Below, one piece after another: positions 34,056 to 42,910 of a stretch of DNA of 64,000 nt. The position numbers and the translations under genes were made by a program. The first letter of the stretch is position 1, and every line of letters begins with the position of its first letter. Origin of the DNA: CBINFS01 sp966250015 (GTDB lineage: Bacteria; Bacteroidota; Rhodothermia; Rhodothermales; DASSAV01); the NCBI GenBank assembly GCA_966250015.1, contig CBINFS010000017.1, forward strand, positions 13,154 through 77,153. The letters run 5' to 3'. Below the pieces are notes generated by a model. That model saw only the letters and a program-made list of their open reading frames with translations, was not told the origin of the DNA and searched no databases.

Positions 34056-34678
34056 TCTACCCCGTTGAGGGGAAGGTTCGACGGTTCGACCCAGGCCCGG
34101 TTACCCGACGCCGCCATGCTTCTCTTGAGGTTCAGCAGAGCATAGCGCATTCTGCCCAGGGCCGTGTTAATCGAACAACCGGTCAATTCAGCTATTTCGC
34201 GGAAGGTAAGCTCGGATTCCTGCCGTAGAAGCAGCACTTCACGCTGCTCGGGCGGCAGCTGGCCAATCAATTCCGCCAGCCAGTCTCTCTGGTCCCTTTG
34301 GTGAAGCACCTCGTCAACTCCGGGTTCTTCATCGGGCAGATTATCCCAGAACGATGCGCCTACCTCGTCATCCGCCGGCGTAACGTCTTTCCACTTTTTT
34401 CTTCGCCGGAAGTGGTCGAGTGCGGCATTTCGGGCGATCCGGAGCACCCACGCGATCCACCTGCCCTGTGTCGTGTAGGACCCGCGTTCCTTCCGCATGG
34501 CTGCGATGACCCTGAAAAACGTCTCCTGAAACAGGTCGTTGGCCGTCTCCCGATCGCGGACCATTCCCAACAGGTAACTGAAGACGCGTTCCTGATGCCG
34601 CTCGACCAGCATGCGGAATGCGTGCTGGTCGCCACGGTCGAGGTACGCAGCGACAAGTTCCTCGTCTGTTGGATACAT
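34052..34678 (-). CDS. ECF RNA polymerase sigma factor (RpoE-like)
   Basis: 208-residue extracytoplasmic-function sigma. Region 2 is at about 25-95 (VFSYLLGMVRDRETANDLFQETFFRVI, then WVLRIARNAALDHFRRRK). Region 4 is at about 140-190 (LPPEQREVLLLRQESELTFREIAELTGCSINTALGRMRYA). The linker between regions is longer than minimal. It is first in a four-gene minus-strand operon with an anti-sigma and two exported coiled-coil proteins, ended by a strong terminator. Autoregulation is likely but no promoter motif was identified with confidence. Confidence 0.93.
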   Translation of the reverse strand: MYPTDEELVAAYLDRGDQHAFRMLVERHQERVFSYLLGMVRDRETANDLFQETFFRVIAAMRKERGSYTTQGRWIAWVLRIARNAALDHFRRRKKWKDVTPADDEVGASFWDNLPDEEPGVDEVLHQRDQRDWLAELIGQLPPEQREVLLLRQESELTFREIAELTGCSINTALGRMRYALLNLKRSMAASGNRAWVEPSNLPLNGVE

Positions 34679-34842
34679 CCGGATGATCGACAGCTATTGA
34701 TCGGGAGATTCACCGCAATTCGCGAATCCCACCCGTACCGGTTTCAGGGTCTCAGGGTATTAACGCAGACCGGCCCCGGATTATTATTCCGGAGCGGCAC
34801 CGATTGGAATTGTTTTCGGTAAACCAGTACGGATCAAATGTT

Positions 34843-36726
34843 TCAGGTTTCGGCTGGGGCGTCGCGAGGGATCCGCACGATGGCGGTGGCACGCGGGAGA
34901 TACCAGTTGTTTTCGTCCTCGATCTCGATTTGCCCTTCGCCGCCGTACTTCGGATCCTCGCTCGACCAGCTCGTCAGCCATAGCATTCCGGCAGGAGGGG
35001 CAAGCAGCGGCTCCGGAGCCGGATCGAGGTGCAAGTCCTTTCCAAGATTGAGTAGCAGCAGCCGGTCGTTACCCTCCGGCTCGAAGAAGCGAAGCACAAA
35101 CGCATCACGTCCCAAAACGGCCCCGTCGAGCCCGAACGCCCCCTGTTTGCTGAAGACGGGGTCTTCCCGGCGGAGCCTGATCAGGTCGCGATGCAAGAGG
35201 TAGATTTCGTGATTCTTCTCTCGATCCGAAAAGTCGAGCCTGGACGCTTCAAACGTGCGCCGATCTCCCGGATCGGGCAGTGTGGCTTGCATCTCGGGAG
35301 TCGCCAGGTTTCGGAATTGCGTCAGAAACTCGGCGCGTCCTTTTCGCACGAGCTCGGATAGCTCGTCCGCGTGATCGGCGAAATAATGGAAGGGGGTAGA
35401 CGCGGCGAACTCCTGTCCCTGAAACAGCATGGGTGTCTGGGGTCCGAGCAAGAGAAACGCCGTCATCGCCCGCAGGAGTGCTGGACTGGTCTGACAATGC
35501 AGGCGAAGCCCCCGGGCCGCATTGGCCACCTGGTCGTGGTTTTGCAGGTAGGCGACGAACCGGTTGGGGCTGAGACCGATCGTAGGGGTGCCGCGCCGTT
35601 GTTGCTGCTGCCTCGACCACTGGCCCTGGTAAAGGAATCCCCGCTTCGAGGCCGAGATGAACTCCTGCGGAGTTCCACCGTAATCCTGGTAGTACGCTTC
35701 TTTACCACCGGTGAGGGCTACCATGGCCGTGCGATGGAAATCTTCGTTCCAGAGCGCGTCGAAGCCGCAGCCACCAGCATCGATTTCCCGCAGCAGCCGA
35801 ACCTCTTGTGGCTCGTTTTCCCCGATGACGAGCGTGGATCGGCCTTGTGCAGCCTCTCGAACCCGCTGGCTGATCTCACTCAGGATGTGCTGCTTTGAAG
35901 CATCAAACATGCTTTGCGTGGCATCGAGACGCAGCCCGTCAAGGTGGTATTCGCCGATCCAGCTGGTCGTGCTGGCGAGGAAGAACTCCCGGACGGGCCC
36001 GGAGAGCTTCCCATCGAAGTTGAACGCCTCTCCCCACTCCGTTTTGTATTTTTTCGAGAAGTACTCGGGAGCAAAGGGTTTCAAATAGCCGTGTTCGGGC
36101 CCGAGATGATTGTACACGACGTCAAGGATGACCCCGAGCCCCAGGTTGTGTGCCAGGTCGACGAATCGGCGAAAGTCGTCTGGCGTTCCGTAAAGCCGGG
36201 TCGGCGCGAACAGGTTCACCCCGTCGTAGCCCCACCCGAATTCGCCGGGAAAGTCGGCGACCGGCAACACTTCGAGGGTGGTCACGCCGAGGTGTTTCAG
36301 CTCGGGCAGCTCTCGGGCAGCGGCCTGCCAGGTCCCTTCTTTCGTAAACGTCCCGACGTGCAATTCGTAGATGACCTGCCCGCCGAGCCGAACGCCCCGC
36401 CAGCCGCCATCCGACCAATCATATCGGTCCGGATCGATGACTTCCGACGGTCCATCGGGACCCTCGGGCTGAAAACGCGAAGCCGGATCCGGATACAGCT
36501 CGTCGCCACCGTCCAGGCGAAAGCGGTACTTCGTTCCGGCCCCGGCGTCGGGAGCAAACGCCGAAAAATAGCCATTCCCCTCCGGTTCGAGGGCGACTTC
36601 ACTTTCCCCGCCTGGTAACGTGCATACTGCCACGACCGATCCACTGTGAGGCGCCCATACGCGGAAGTGAACCCCGCTCTCCTGTACCTCCGCTCCCACC
36701 GGAAGCCTACGCCGCCACTCTGCCAT
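34843..36726 (-). CDS. treZ: Malto-oligosyltrehalose trehalohydrolase
   Basis: GH13 enzyme that releases trehalose from maltooligosyl-trehalose; cytoplasmic. 627 residues. An N-terminal CBM48-like domain (HFRVWAPHSGSVVAV) precedes the barrel, with landmarks QVIYELHVGTFTKEGTW, GYDGVNLFAP, GVILDVVYNHLGPEHG, the nucleophile in DGLRLDATQSM and the acid in GENEPQEV. The C-terminal domain follows with the TreZ-like ending. The partner TreY is not in this window; it may be elsewhere. The first catalytic loop residues match TreZ rather than the branching enzyme GlgB. Confidence 0.95.
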   Translation of the reverse strand: MAEWRRRLPVGAEVQESGVHFRVWAPHSGSVVAVCTLPGGESEVALEPEGNGYFSAFAPDAGAGTKYRFRLDGGDELYPDPASRFQPEGPDGPSEVIDPDRYDWSDGGWRGVRLGGQVIYELHVGTFTKEGTWQAAARELPELKHLGVTTLEVLPVADFPGEFGWGYDGVNLFAPTRLYGTPDDFRRFVDLAHNLGLGVILDVVYNHLGPEHGYLKPFAPEYFSKKYKTEWGEAFNFDGKLSGPVREFFLASTTSWIGEYHLDGLRLDATQSMFDASKQHILSEISQRVREAAQGRSTLVIGENEPQEVRLLREIDAGGCGFDALWNEDFHRTAMVALTGGKEAYYQDYGGTPQEFISASKRGFLYQGQWSRQQQQRRGTPTIGLSPNRFVAYLQNHDQVANAARGLRLHCQTSPALLRAMTAFLLLGPQTPMLFQGQEFAASTPFHYFADHADELSELVRKGRAEFLTQFRNLATPEMQATLPDPGDRRTFEASRLDFSDREKNHEIYLLHRDLIRLRREDPVFSKQGAFGLDGAVLGRDAFVLRFFEPEGNDRLLLLNLGKDLHLDPAPEPLLAPPAGMLWLTSWSSEDPKYGGEGQIEIEDENNWYLPRATAIVRIPRDAPAET

Positions 36727-37038
36727 GGTACGCCTCGAAAGGTCCGCATTTACGATTGCTACGGGAGCTTAACTACAGGGCGTCGCCTGCGCAATGCCGG
36801 GAAAGGCTGGCAGAAGAATGTAACAGCATGGAATGACTCGTTATGCCCCGGTTATCGGAGACTTCGAGTGTTCGGGCGTGTAGTAAAAATAAGGATTTGG
36901 CGAATCCGATCCAGAGCGCGCCCGCCAGCCTTGCATGTCATCCACCCCCTACTTAGAATCACGAGGTAGCCGAACACTTTCACCCTATCAGCCACTGTAA
37001 CCGCTTTCGAGGGAAACGATTTTTTGTCGGTGAAGGCG
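36727..37038. other. Divergent intergenic region treZ/cysH, nothing recognised
   Basis: 312 bp between divergent treZ and the CysH-like gene. No riboswitch, hairpin or convincing promoter was recognised. A GGTGAAGG just before 37039 may serve as a weak ribosome-binding site. Confidence 0.4.
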
Positions 37039-37749
37039 ATGGAAACGCGCAATGCCTATCGGACGTCGGAGGATCTTGACGCGCTCGCCGATCGGTTCAG
37101 GGATACCGATCCGGAGAGGGTGCTGCGATGGGCATTCGAGAAGTACGGATCGAGGCTGGTCCTGGCGACCGGTTTCAGCCCGTCAGGTGTCGTGCTCATG
37201 CACCTCGCGCACAAGCTGAGCCCGTCGACGCCGGTGGGTTACGTCGAAACGGACCTCCTCCTGCCGGAGACGTACGCGCTCCGCGACGAGCTGAAACGCA
37301 GGCTTGGCATCCAGTTCATCGAGATCCGCTCCAGGCTCAGTCTTCTTCAACAGGAGACCGAGTACGGCGCCGAGCTGTGGATATCGAACCCGGAGCGTTG
37401 TTGCTACCTCCGGAAATTCCGGCCGCTCGAGCTTTTTCTCTCTCAGTACGAGGCGTGGGTGACGGGCACCTGCCGCGACCAGGCATCGAACTGCACCAGC
37501 CCAAACGTCGTCGGATGGGACGCTACTTACGGACTGGTGCGGATCAACCCACTGATCAATATGACGTCGGACGAGGTCTGGGACTACATCGAGCGGAACG
37601 GCCTGCCCTTTAATCCGCTACATCGGCGCGGCTATCCGACCATCGAGTGTATACCCTGCACCATCGCGGCCGCATCGGGAGGGGCCGGGTGTTCGGGCTT
37701 CGACGGCGGCTCGGGTGCCATGTACGTCCCACGGGAGCTGAGAAGGTAA
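37039..37749 (+). CDS. CysH-like APS/PAPS reductase without the catalytic ECGLH cysteine
   Basis: Thioredoxin-dependent adenylyl-sulfate reductase fold, 236 residues from ATG 37039 (a TTG 15 bp upstream is possible). PP-loop region ATGFSPSGVVLMH (43-55). The iron-sulfur type of the family is indicated by the tandem Cys121-Cys122 (ERCCYLRK) and Cys204-x2-Cys207 (IECIPCT), which would bind a 4Fe-4S cluster as in APS reductases; VRINPLINMTSDEVWDYI and NPLHRRGYPTI are typical. The expected C-terminal FxKTECGLHV is replaced by FDGGSGAMYV, so the nucleophilic Cys is Gly (about residue 226). Either an inactive or repurposed paralogue, or a recent change. Confidence 0.85.
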   Translation: METRNAYRTSEDLDALADRFRDTDPERVLRWAFEKYGSRLVLATGFSPSGVVLMHLAHKLSPSTPVGYVETDLLLPETYALRDELKRRLGIQFIEIRSRLSLLQQETEYGAELWISNPERCCYLRKFRPLELFLSQYEAWVTGTCRDQASNCTSPNVVGWDATYGLVRINPLINMTSDEVWDYIERNGLPFNPLHRRGYPTIECIPCTIAAASGGAGCSGFDGGSGAMYVPRELRR

Positions 37750-37818
37750 ATCCCGAGTCACGCGGCAATTTCTTTTATCAGGTTAAACAGACGAACATTT
37801 ACAGGTGAGGATTCGACC

Positions 37819-38580
37819 ATGCTGGTAGTAATGGTAAAGGACCAAGAGGAAATGGCAAAAGAGGCCGCGGCGATAATCGCCAGCCAGATCCGCCGGAAAC
37901 CGGATAGCGTCTTGGGATTTGCCACGGGCAGCACACCACTCGGCCTTTACCGGGAGCTCATCCGTTTGCATCGGGAGGAAGGCCTTTCGTTCTCGAAGGT
38001 CACGACGTTTAATCTCGATGAGTACGTCGGGCTCCCACCCCGCCATCCGCAGAGCTACAACTACTTCATGTGGACCAACCTGTTCGACCACATCGACGTC
38101 ACCCCCGAGAAGGTGCACATGCCTGACGGCATGGCGGAAGACATCGACGGCTTCTGCGAATGGTACGAAGAAAGGATCAAACAGGTCGGAGGCATCGACA
38201 TCCAGATCCTCGGCATCGGGGCCAACGGACACCTCGCCTTCAACGAGCCTGGCTCGTCGCTCGGATCGCGGACCCGCATCAAGACTCTGACGGAGACGAC
38301 CATTCGCGACAACGCCCGCTTCTTCGACGATCCCAACGAAGTGCCACGCTACGCGATCACGATGGGAATCGGCACGATCATGGAAGCGAAAAGGCTCCTC
38401 CTGCTTGCCAGCGGTACGGCGAAAGCCGAAGCCATCCGGAAGACGCTCGAAGGGCCCGTCACGGCAATGGTGCCCGCCACGATCGTCCAGATGCACCGCT
38501 ACGCCCAGCTCCTGCTGGACCCCGAGGCAGCCTCCCTGCTCGAATACCGCCACGAACACGGCAAAACAGAGCCCCGCTGA
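37819..38580 (+). CDS. nagB: Glucosamine-6-phosphate deaminase
   Basis: Converts glucosamine-6-phosphate to fructose-6-phosphate plus ammonia, the entry of amino sugars into glycolysis. 253 residues. Motifs: GFATGSTPLGLY (phosphate loop, 33-44), FNLDEYVGL (Asp67 base) and LGIGANGHLAFNEPGS (catalytic His and Asp region, about 134-149). Works with the GlcNAc kinase encoded at 51635 in a plausible salvage path, though a GlcNAc-6-P deacetylase is not seen here. It converges on the DUF4296 gene. Confidence 0.96.
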   Translation: MLVVMVKDQEEMAKEAAAIIASQIRRKPDSVLGFATGSTPLGLYRELIRLHREEGLSFSKVTTFNLDEYVGLPPRHPQSYNYFMWTNLFDHIDVTPEKVHMPDGMAEDIDGFCEWYEERIKQVGGIDIQILGIGANGHLAFNEPGSSLGSRTRIKTLTETTIRDNARFFDDPNEVPRYAITMGIGTIMEAKRLLLLASGTAKAEAIRKTLEGPVTAMVPATIVQMHRYAQLLLDPEAASLLEYRHEHGKTEPR

Positions 38581-38601
38581 CCGTACCGGCGGATCGGAAC
38601 G

Positions 38602-38955
38602 TCACGGACGGTTAATGCTCAGGCTGTCCAGGGCCCGGTCGTAGATGTTGGTGAACTCGCGGGATCGACGTGCATAGTATTCCACCGCCTCGGCGTACAG
38701 CTCCCGGTTCACTCCGTACGCAGAAAGCACCGAGTCCCGCAAAGAATCGATCGGCTCGCCGGTGTAAGTCGCGCGAGCCTCAACGAGATTCAGCTCGACG
38801 ATCAGCTGCACCATCGTCTCTTGCGAAACGGGCGGCTCGTCGTCGTTCAAAAAGCTGCATCCGGCAAACAGGAAAGAAAGGCCCACCAACAACAGCGCTA
38901 TCCACCACCAGCCAGACACCGGCAAAGTAATGGAAATGTCGTTACGAGCGGCCAT
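38602..38955 (-). CDS. DUF4296 lipoprotein
   Basis: 117 residues. A Trp-rich hydrophobic signal (SGWWWIALLLVGLSFLFAGC) ends in a lipobox, FAGC. The mature domain is helical and carries the DUF4296 pattern: MVQLIVELNLVEA, then LRDSVLSAYGVNRELYAEAVEYYA. The family is restricted to Bacteroidota-like bacteria and has no known function. It may be co-expressed with nothing: neighbours are convergent (nagB) and divergent (glycosyltransferase). Confidence 0.85.
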   Translation of the reverse strand: MAARNDISITLPVSGWWWIALLLVGLSFLFAGCSFLNDDEPPVSQETMVQLIVELNLVEARATYTGEPIDSLRDSVLSAYGVNRELYAEAVEYYARRSREFTNIYDRALDSLSINRP

Positions 38956-39136
38956 AGGTGGCGGTTAGCAGTTTAGAGAGAATGACACCTCTAACGAAAA
39001 AGTCCCGAATATCCTCCCGCTCGCCTGTTGAATTACTGCCAATTCCGCCAGCGGAAAGAAAAGAGCAAAATAGGCGGCGGTGACGTAAGTTTGAAGCCTT
39101 CCGACCTTCTCCAGCACGTTTAGTCCGGTTCACCTG

Positions 39137-40159
39137 ATGCTACCCCGCGTTTCCATCGTGATCGTATCGTGGAACGCCAGGCCGCTCTTGCAGCAATGCT
39201 TGCCGTCGGTGGTAGCCACGGATTACCCCGACCTGGAGATCATCCTTGCCGACAACGCGTCGACCGACGGCTCGGCGGAATGGGTTGCCGAACACTTCCC
39301 CTCCGTTCGTGTGGTGAGGCACCCGGAGAACTGGGCCTTCTGCCGTGGAAACAACGAGGCCATTCCTCACACGACGGGGGAATTCATCGTGCTGTTGAAC
39401 AACGACGTCGAGGTGCCCGCCGGCTGGCTACATCCCCTCGTCGAGGTTATGCTGTCGGAACCGGACGTGGCAGCTGTTGGGCCCAAGCTCCTCCAGTATA
39501 CCCGCCGTGACCGGTTCGAATACGCCGGGGCCGCCGGAGGCTTCCTCGACCGGGACGGCTACCCGTTTGCCCGGGGACGCATATTCAACACCCTCGAGTC
39601 TGACCTCGGACAGTACGATGAACCCCGCGACGTCTTCTGGATCTCCGGAGCCGCCATCGTGTTACGGCGGACCGCCCTGGAAAAGGTAGGCCTGCTCGAC
39701 GAGCAGTTTTACATGCACATGGAGGAAATCGACCTGTGCTGGCGCTTGAAGCGGGCAGGCTTTCGCATTCGGTCCATTCCTCAGAGCGTTGCCTACCACA
39801 TCGGAGGAAGCTCACTGCCTAAGGGAGACGCCCGGAAGACGTATCTCAACTTCCGGAACAACCTCCTGATGCTGTACAAAAACCTGCCCCCGGGCGTCTG
39901 GAGACGAACGTTTGCCAGGCGCGTCCTGCTGGATGGCGCCGCCGCCGTACGTGCCCTCCTTACGGGATCGGGCGGCGATGCGTCGGCGATTGTCAGGGCA
40001 TACGCTGACGCCCACCGGATGAGCAAATCGTATCGCGACAGCCGCCCGGGCGCCTCCGAAACCCCGGTGCTTCCACCCTATCGAGGCAGCATCGTCGCCG
40101 ACTATTTCCTCCGCGGCCGTCGGCATTTCTCCGACCTGCCGGAACGGCTATTCAGGTAG
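39137..40159 (+). CDS. Family 2 glycosyltransferase (rhamnosyltransferase-like)
   Basis: Inverting sugar transferase for cell-surface glycan, 340 residues, GT-A fold. Start ATG 39137 gives VSIVIVSWNARPLLQQCL, the nucleotide-binding strand. LEIILADNASTDGSAEWV and FIVLLNNDVEVPAGWL (the DxD-equivalent) follow. The acceptor motif MHMEEIDLCWRLKRAGF (E-D-x-x-R/W) is near residue 195. It resembles WbbL-type rhamnosyltransferases used in O-antigen or lipooligosaccharide synthesis, but donor and acceptor cannot be deduced. It overlaps the convergent EamA gene by 8 bp. Confidence 0.9.
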   Translation: MLPRVSIVIVSWNARPLLQQCLPSVVATDYPDLEIILADNASTDGSAEWVAEHFPSVRVVRHPENWAFCRGNNEAIPHTTGEFIVLLNNDVEVPAGWLHPLVEVMLSEPDVAAVGPKLLQYTRRDRFEYAGAAGGFLDRDGYPFARGRIFNTLESDLGQYDEPRDVFWISGAAIVLRRTALEKVGLLDEQFYMHMEEIDLCWRLKRAGFRIRSIPQSVAYHIGGSSLPKGDARKTYLNFRNNLLMLYKNLPPGVWRRTFARRVLLDGAAAVRALLTGSGGDASAIVRAYADAHRMSKSYRDSRPGASETPVLPPYRGSIVADYFLRGRRHFSDLPERLFR

Positions 40160-41129
40160 GCCTTTGCGCAACTTCCTCACTGGCTGCTTCGGCTGATACT
40201 GGACGCGCACGTCGAATGGGCAGCACGGTGAAGGTGATCGCCGCCAGAACGAGCAACGTTCCGGCAAGTGTGATCACGGTAGGGGCTTCGCCAAAAAATG
40301 CATACGCCATAAAGGAAGCCCCCACCGGTTCGAACAGGGTAAATAGCCCCAGAAGGGCTGCGTTAAAGAACCGGAGGGCAAAATTGATCGACCCGTGACC
40401 GAAGATCTGCGGCCCGAGCGCCATCAGCGCGCACAGGCCGTAAAACTCCGGGCCGTACGAGAACAGCGGGACGCCGCGAACGAGCGCCATCAGGAGGATG
40501 GTCACGGCGGAAGCCGTATACAATGGGAACACGTACGCCAGGAAGGACACGTTTTGCCTGACGACCCGCCCGATCAGCATGTAGACGCTCACGAACAGGG
40601 CGGCGAGGAGGGCCAGCGCATTCCCGAAGAGCGCGCCCCCAAAGGCCTGATCCGAAGCATCCCCGATCCCAATCAGCGTCGCCCCCGCCACCGCTATCCC
40701 GATGGAAACCACCTCCTTGAGCCGCAACCGTTCCTTCAAAAACAGAAAGCCCAGCACGGCCAGGAAGAGCGGGCTCATCGTGACCAGCACGGACGCGCTG
40801 GCCACCGAGGTGTGATAGAGCGACTCGATCCAGGTCACGAAGTGCAACCCCAGCGTGACACCGGCAAGGCCAACCAGTACGTAGTCGCGACGGCTGAGCC
40901 GCTTCAAATCCCCGCCGATGCGCGGCAGCGCAAAAGGCGCAAGAAAAAGTACGGTCAGCGTCGTCCGCCAGACGGCAATCGCCAGTCCAGGCGCGTCAGA
41001 GGCAAAACGGACCAGGATCGGGCTGAAGGCGAAGCTCGCAATACCCAGCACCAGAACGGGGTAAACGATGAAGGGTCGGTCCTGGGAATGGTTCGAACGC
41101 ACGTCGCGCTTCAAGTTCAAGCCCTGCAA
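40152..41129 (-). CDS. EamA-family (DMT) transporter
   Basis: Inner-membrane drug/metabolite exporter, 325 residues with ten predicted helices arranged as two EamA repeats of about 140 residues. The first repeat starts around VLGIASFAFSPILVRFA; the second around FGNALALLAALFVSVYMLIGR and ends with the typical FEPVGASFMAYAFFGEAPT. Exported substrate unknown. It overlaps the convergent glycosyltransferase gene by 8 bp. Confidence 0.9.
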   Translation of the reverse strand: MQGLNLKRDVRSNHSQDRPFIVYPVLVLGIASFAFSPILVRFASDAPGLAIAVWRTTLTVLFLAPFALPRIGGDLKRLSRRDYVLVGLAGVTLGLHFVTWIESLYHTSVASASVLVTMSPLFLAVLGFLFLKERLRLKEVVSIGIAVAGATLIGIGDASDQAFGGALFGNALALLAALFVSVYMLIGRVVRQNVSFLAYVFPLYTASAVTILLMALVRGVPLFSYGPEFYGLCALMALGPQIFGHGSINFALRFFNAALLGLFTLFEPVGASFMAYAFFGEAPTVITLAGTLLVLAAITFTVLPIRRARPVSAEAASEEVAQRPT

Positions 41130-41159
41130 AAGACTGGTCGAAGGAGAAAGAGGCCAGGC

Positions 41160-41585
41160 TCAGCGGAGCCGGTCCATCGAACGGACCAGCTTGATGTCGT
41201 GCTCTATTCCACGGCGGGCGAGGTAGAACAGGATGTAGGCCGCCACGGGCAATAAGAGCGTTACGATCCTCCCAACCTGAGGCTCACCGCCTGACCGGAT
41301 TCCCAGCTCGGACGTCATGGTCAGCCCGCCGAAGAGGACGATGATCAACAGAAGCAGGGCTCCCTGAGCGTAGGTGACGACCTTACGCTGCTTCTCCCTG
41401 TTCTTGTACAGAAAAATGGCGGCGCCGGCGAGCAGGACGGTCAGCGCGAGCGTGGCCAAAAGCGCTGGTGCAAACCAAACGAGGGTTTCAGTGGCCTGGC
41501 TCTGCCACACGACGTCAAAAAAGAGCAAGGCCAGGAGAGCAATGATGCCAAGGGCAAGATAAACGGTCTGAATACGCTGGATCAT
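41160..41585 (-). CDS. DUF4293 membrane protein
   Basis: 141 residues with four predicted TM helices. The N-terminal MIQRIQTVYL is characteristic of DUF4293, a family of small membrane proteins in Bacteroidota. KNREKQRKVVTYA separates the helix pairs. It probably shares a transcript with the EamA gene 30 bp downstream. Function unknown. Confidence 0.85.
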   Translation of the reverse strand: MIQRIQTVYLALGIIALLALLFFDVVWQSQATETLVWFAPALLATLALTVLLAGAAIFLYKNREKQRKVVTYAQGALLLLIIVLFGGLTMTSELGIRSGGEPQVGRIVTLLLPVAAYILFYLARRGIEHDIKLVRSMDRLR

Positions 41586-41735
41586 GTCAGGCTGATAAAC
41601 AGCAATTACCTTTTCGAGAAAATAAAACCGGAGCCGTAAACTACGCAGGGATGCGCGAATACGGACTTGAATTTTTTAGTAGTTGCCCGGATCGCGGGTG
41701 GACCAGCCGGGATCGCCGCGGTCAACTGTGAAGAG

Positions 41736-42755
41736 CTACCCGAGGATGGATGCCACCTTCTCGGCGATACACGAGGCGAACTGGCTGGTGGAGGCATTGC
41801 CCCCCAGGTCAGGCGTCCGGCATCGACCCTCGTCGAGCGTTTCGTAGAGGGCTTGCTGTATGGCGTTCGCCGCGTCGATTTCGCCGAGATGCCGCAACAT
41901 CATCTCAGCGCTCCTGATCAGAGCCGTCGGGTTGGCGACGTTCTTGCCCGCGATGTCGGGGGCGCTTCCGTGAACCGCCTCAAACACTGCGTACTCTTCC
42001 CCGATGTTGGCTCCAGCCACCATGCCCAGTCCACCGACCAGCCCCGCCGCAAGGTCGCTCAGAATGTCGCCGAAGAGGTTCGTCGAGACAATGCACCGGT
42101 AATCTTGCGGCCGCATGACGAGCTGCATCGCCATGTTGTCGATGATCCGATCGTTGAACTCGAGATCAGGGTACTCCTCGGACATCTTGCGCCCCATGTC
42201 CAGAAACATTCCCGAGCTGAGCTTCAGGATGTTGGCTTTGTGAACCAGCGTCACTTTTCCTAATCCGTGCTTTCGCGCGTACTCGAAAGCAAAGCGCAGG
42301 ATGCGCTCCGACCCGGCGCGTGTGATACGCTTGATCGAATCGGCGATTCCGAGCCGTTCGTCGTAGTTCTCGATCCCGGCGTAAAGTCCTTCCGTGTTCT
42401 CCCTGAAAATGACCAGGTCGACGTTTTTGAACGGCGTTTCGATCCCGGGAACGGTCTTGCACGGCCGCACGGCAGCGAACAGATCGAGCTTCTGCCGCAA
42501 TTGTACATTAACGCTCTTGAAGCCCGTCCCCACCGGGGTGGTTACCGGGCCTTTGAGCGCCACCTTGTTCTTTTTAATCGATTCCAGAATCGAGGCAGGC
42601 AGCGGTTCTCCGAAAGCCTCGATGGCAGAAGCCCCGATTGCATCGAATCGTTCCCACTCGAAATGGATACCGGTGGCTTCGAGAACGGTCAGGGTGGCAT
42701 CGACGACCTCAGGACCGATACCGTCGCCAGGGAGAAGCGTTACGCGATACGTCAT
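41736..42755 (-). CDS. Isocitrate/isopropylmalate dehydrogenase family, probable NAD-isocitrate dehydrogenase
   Basis: Beta-decarboxylating dehydrogenase of 339 residues. LLPGDGIGPEVVDATLTVLEA opens the protein. KGPVTTPVGTGFKSVNVQLR and the phosphorylation-loop box IFRENTEGLYAGIE are the NAD-type isocitrate dehydrogenase version. The metal-binding aspartates are in NDRIIDNMAMQLV and FGDILSDLAAGLVGGLG, and FEAVHGSAPDIAGKN binds the cofactor. LeuB would show a different specificity loop, so isocitrate is favoured; homoisocitrate cannot be excluded. A terminator separates it from the exbD gene upstream. Confidence 0.88.
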   Translation of the reverse strand: MTYRVTLLPGDGIGPEVVDATLTVLEATGIHFEWERFDAIGASAIEAFGEPLPASILESIKKNKVALKGPVTTPVGTGFKSVNVQLRQKLDLFAAVRPCKTVPGIETPFKNVDLVIFRENTEGLYAGIENYDERLGIADSIKRITRAGSERILRFAFEYARKHGLGKVTLVHKANILKLSSGMFLDMGRKMSEEYPDLEFNDRIIDNMAMQLVMRPQDYRCIVSTNLFGDILSDLAAGLVGGLGMVAGANIGEEYAVFEAVHGSAPDIAGKNVANPTALIRSAEMMLRHLGEIDAANAIQQALYETLDEGRCRTPDLGGNASTSQFASCIAEKVASILG

Positions 42756-42860
42756 ATGAAGACACTTCCAGGTCCGGGAAAAGGGATCAGGAAAGAAACG
42801 AAAGCGGCCGGGCGGTTGAGGGACGACGCTTCCGGCACACTGACGGGGCTAAAATACGCA

Positions 42861-42888
42861 AAAAGCCCCACCACCGGTGGAGCTTTTT
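42861..42888 (-). terminator. Bidirectional-looking terminator after exbD
   Basis: AAAAGC... CCACC/GGTGG (42868-42872 and 42876-42880) with flanking A and T runs on both sides, so it can act on either strand. It ends the exbB-exbD transcript before the dehydrogenase gene. Confidence 0.75.
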
Positions 42889-42910
42889 GCCTTATCGCGT
42901 AAAGACGTCG

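Noticed and set aside
38942..39133. 63-codon minus-strand frame upstream of DUF4296
   Set aside because: It overlaps the DUF4296 gene and looks unstructured.
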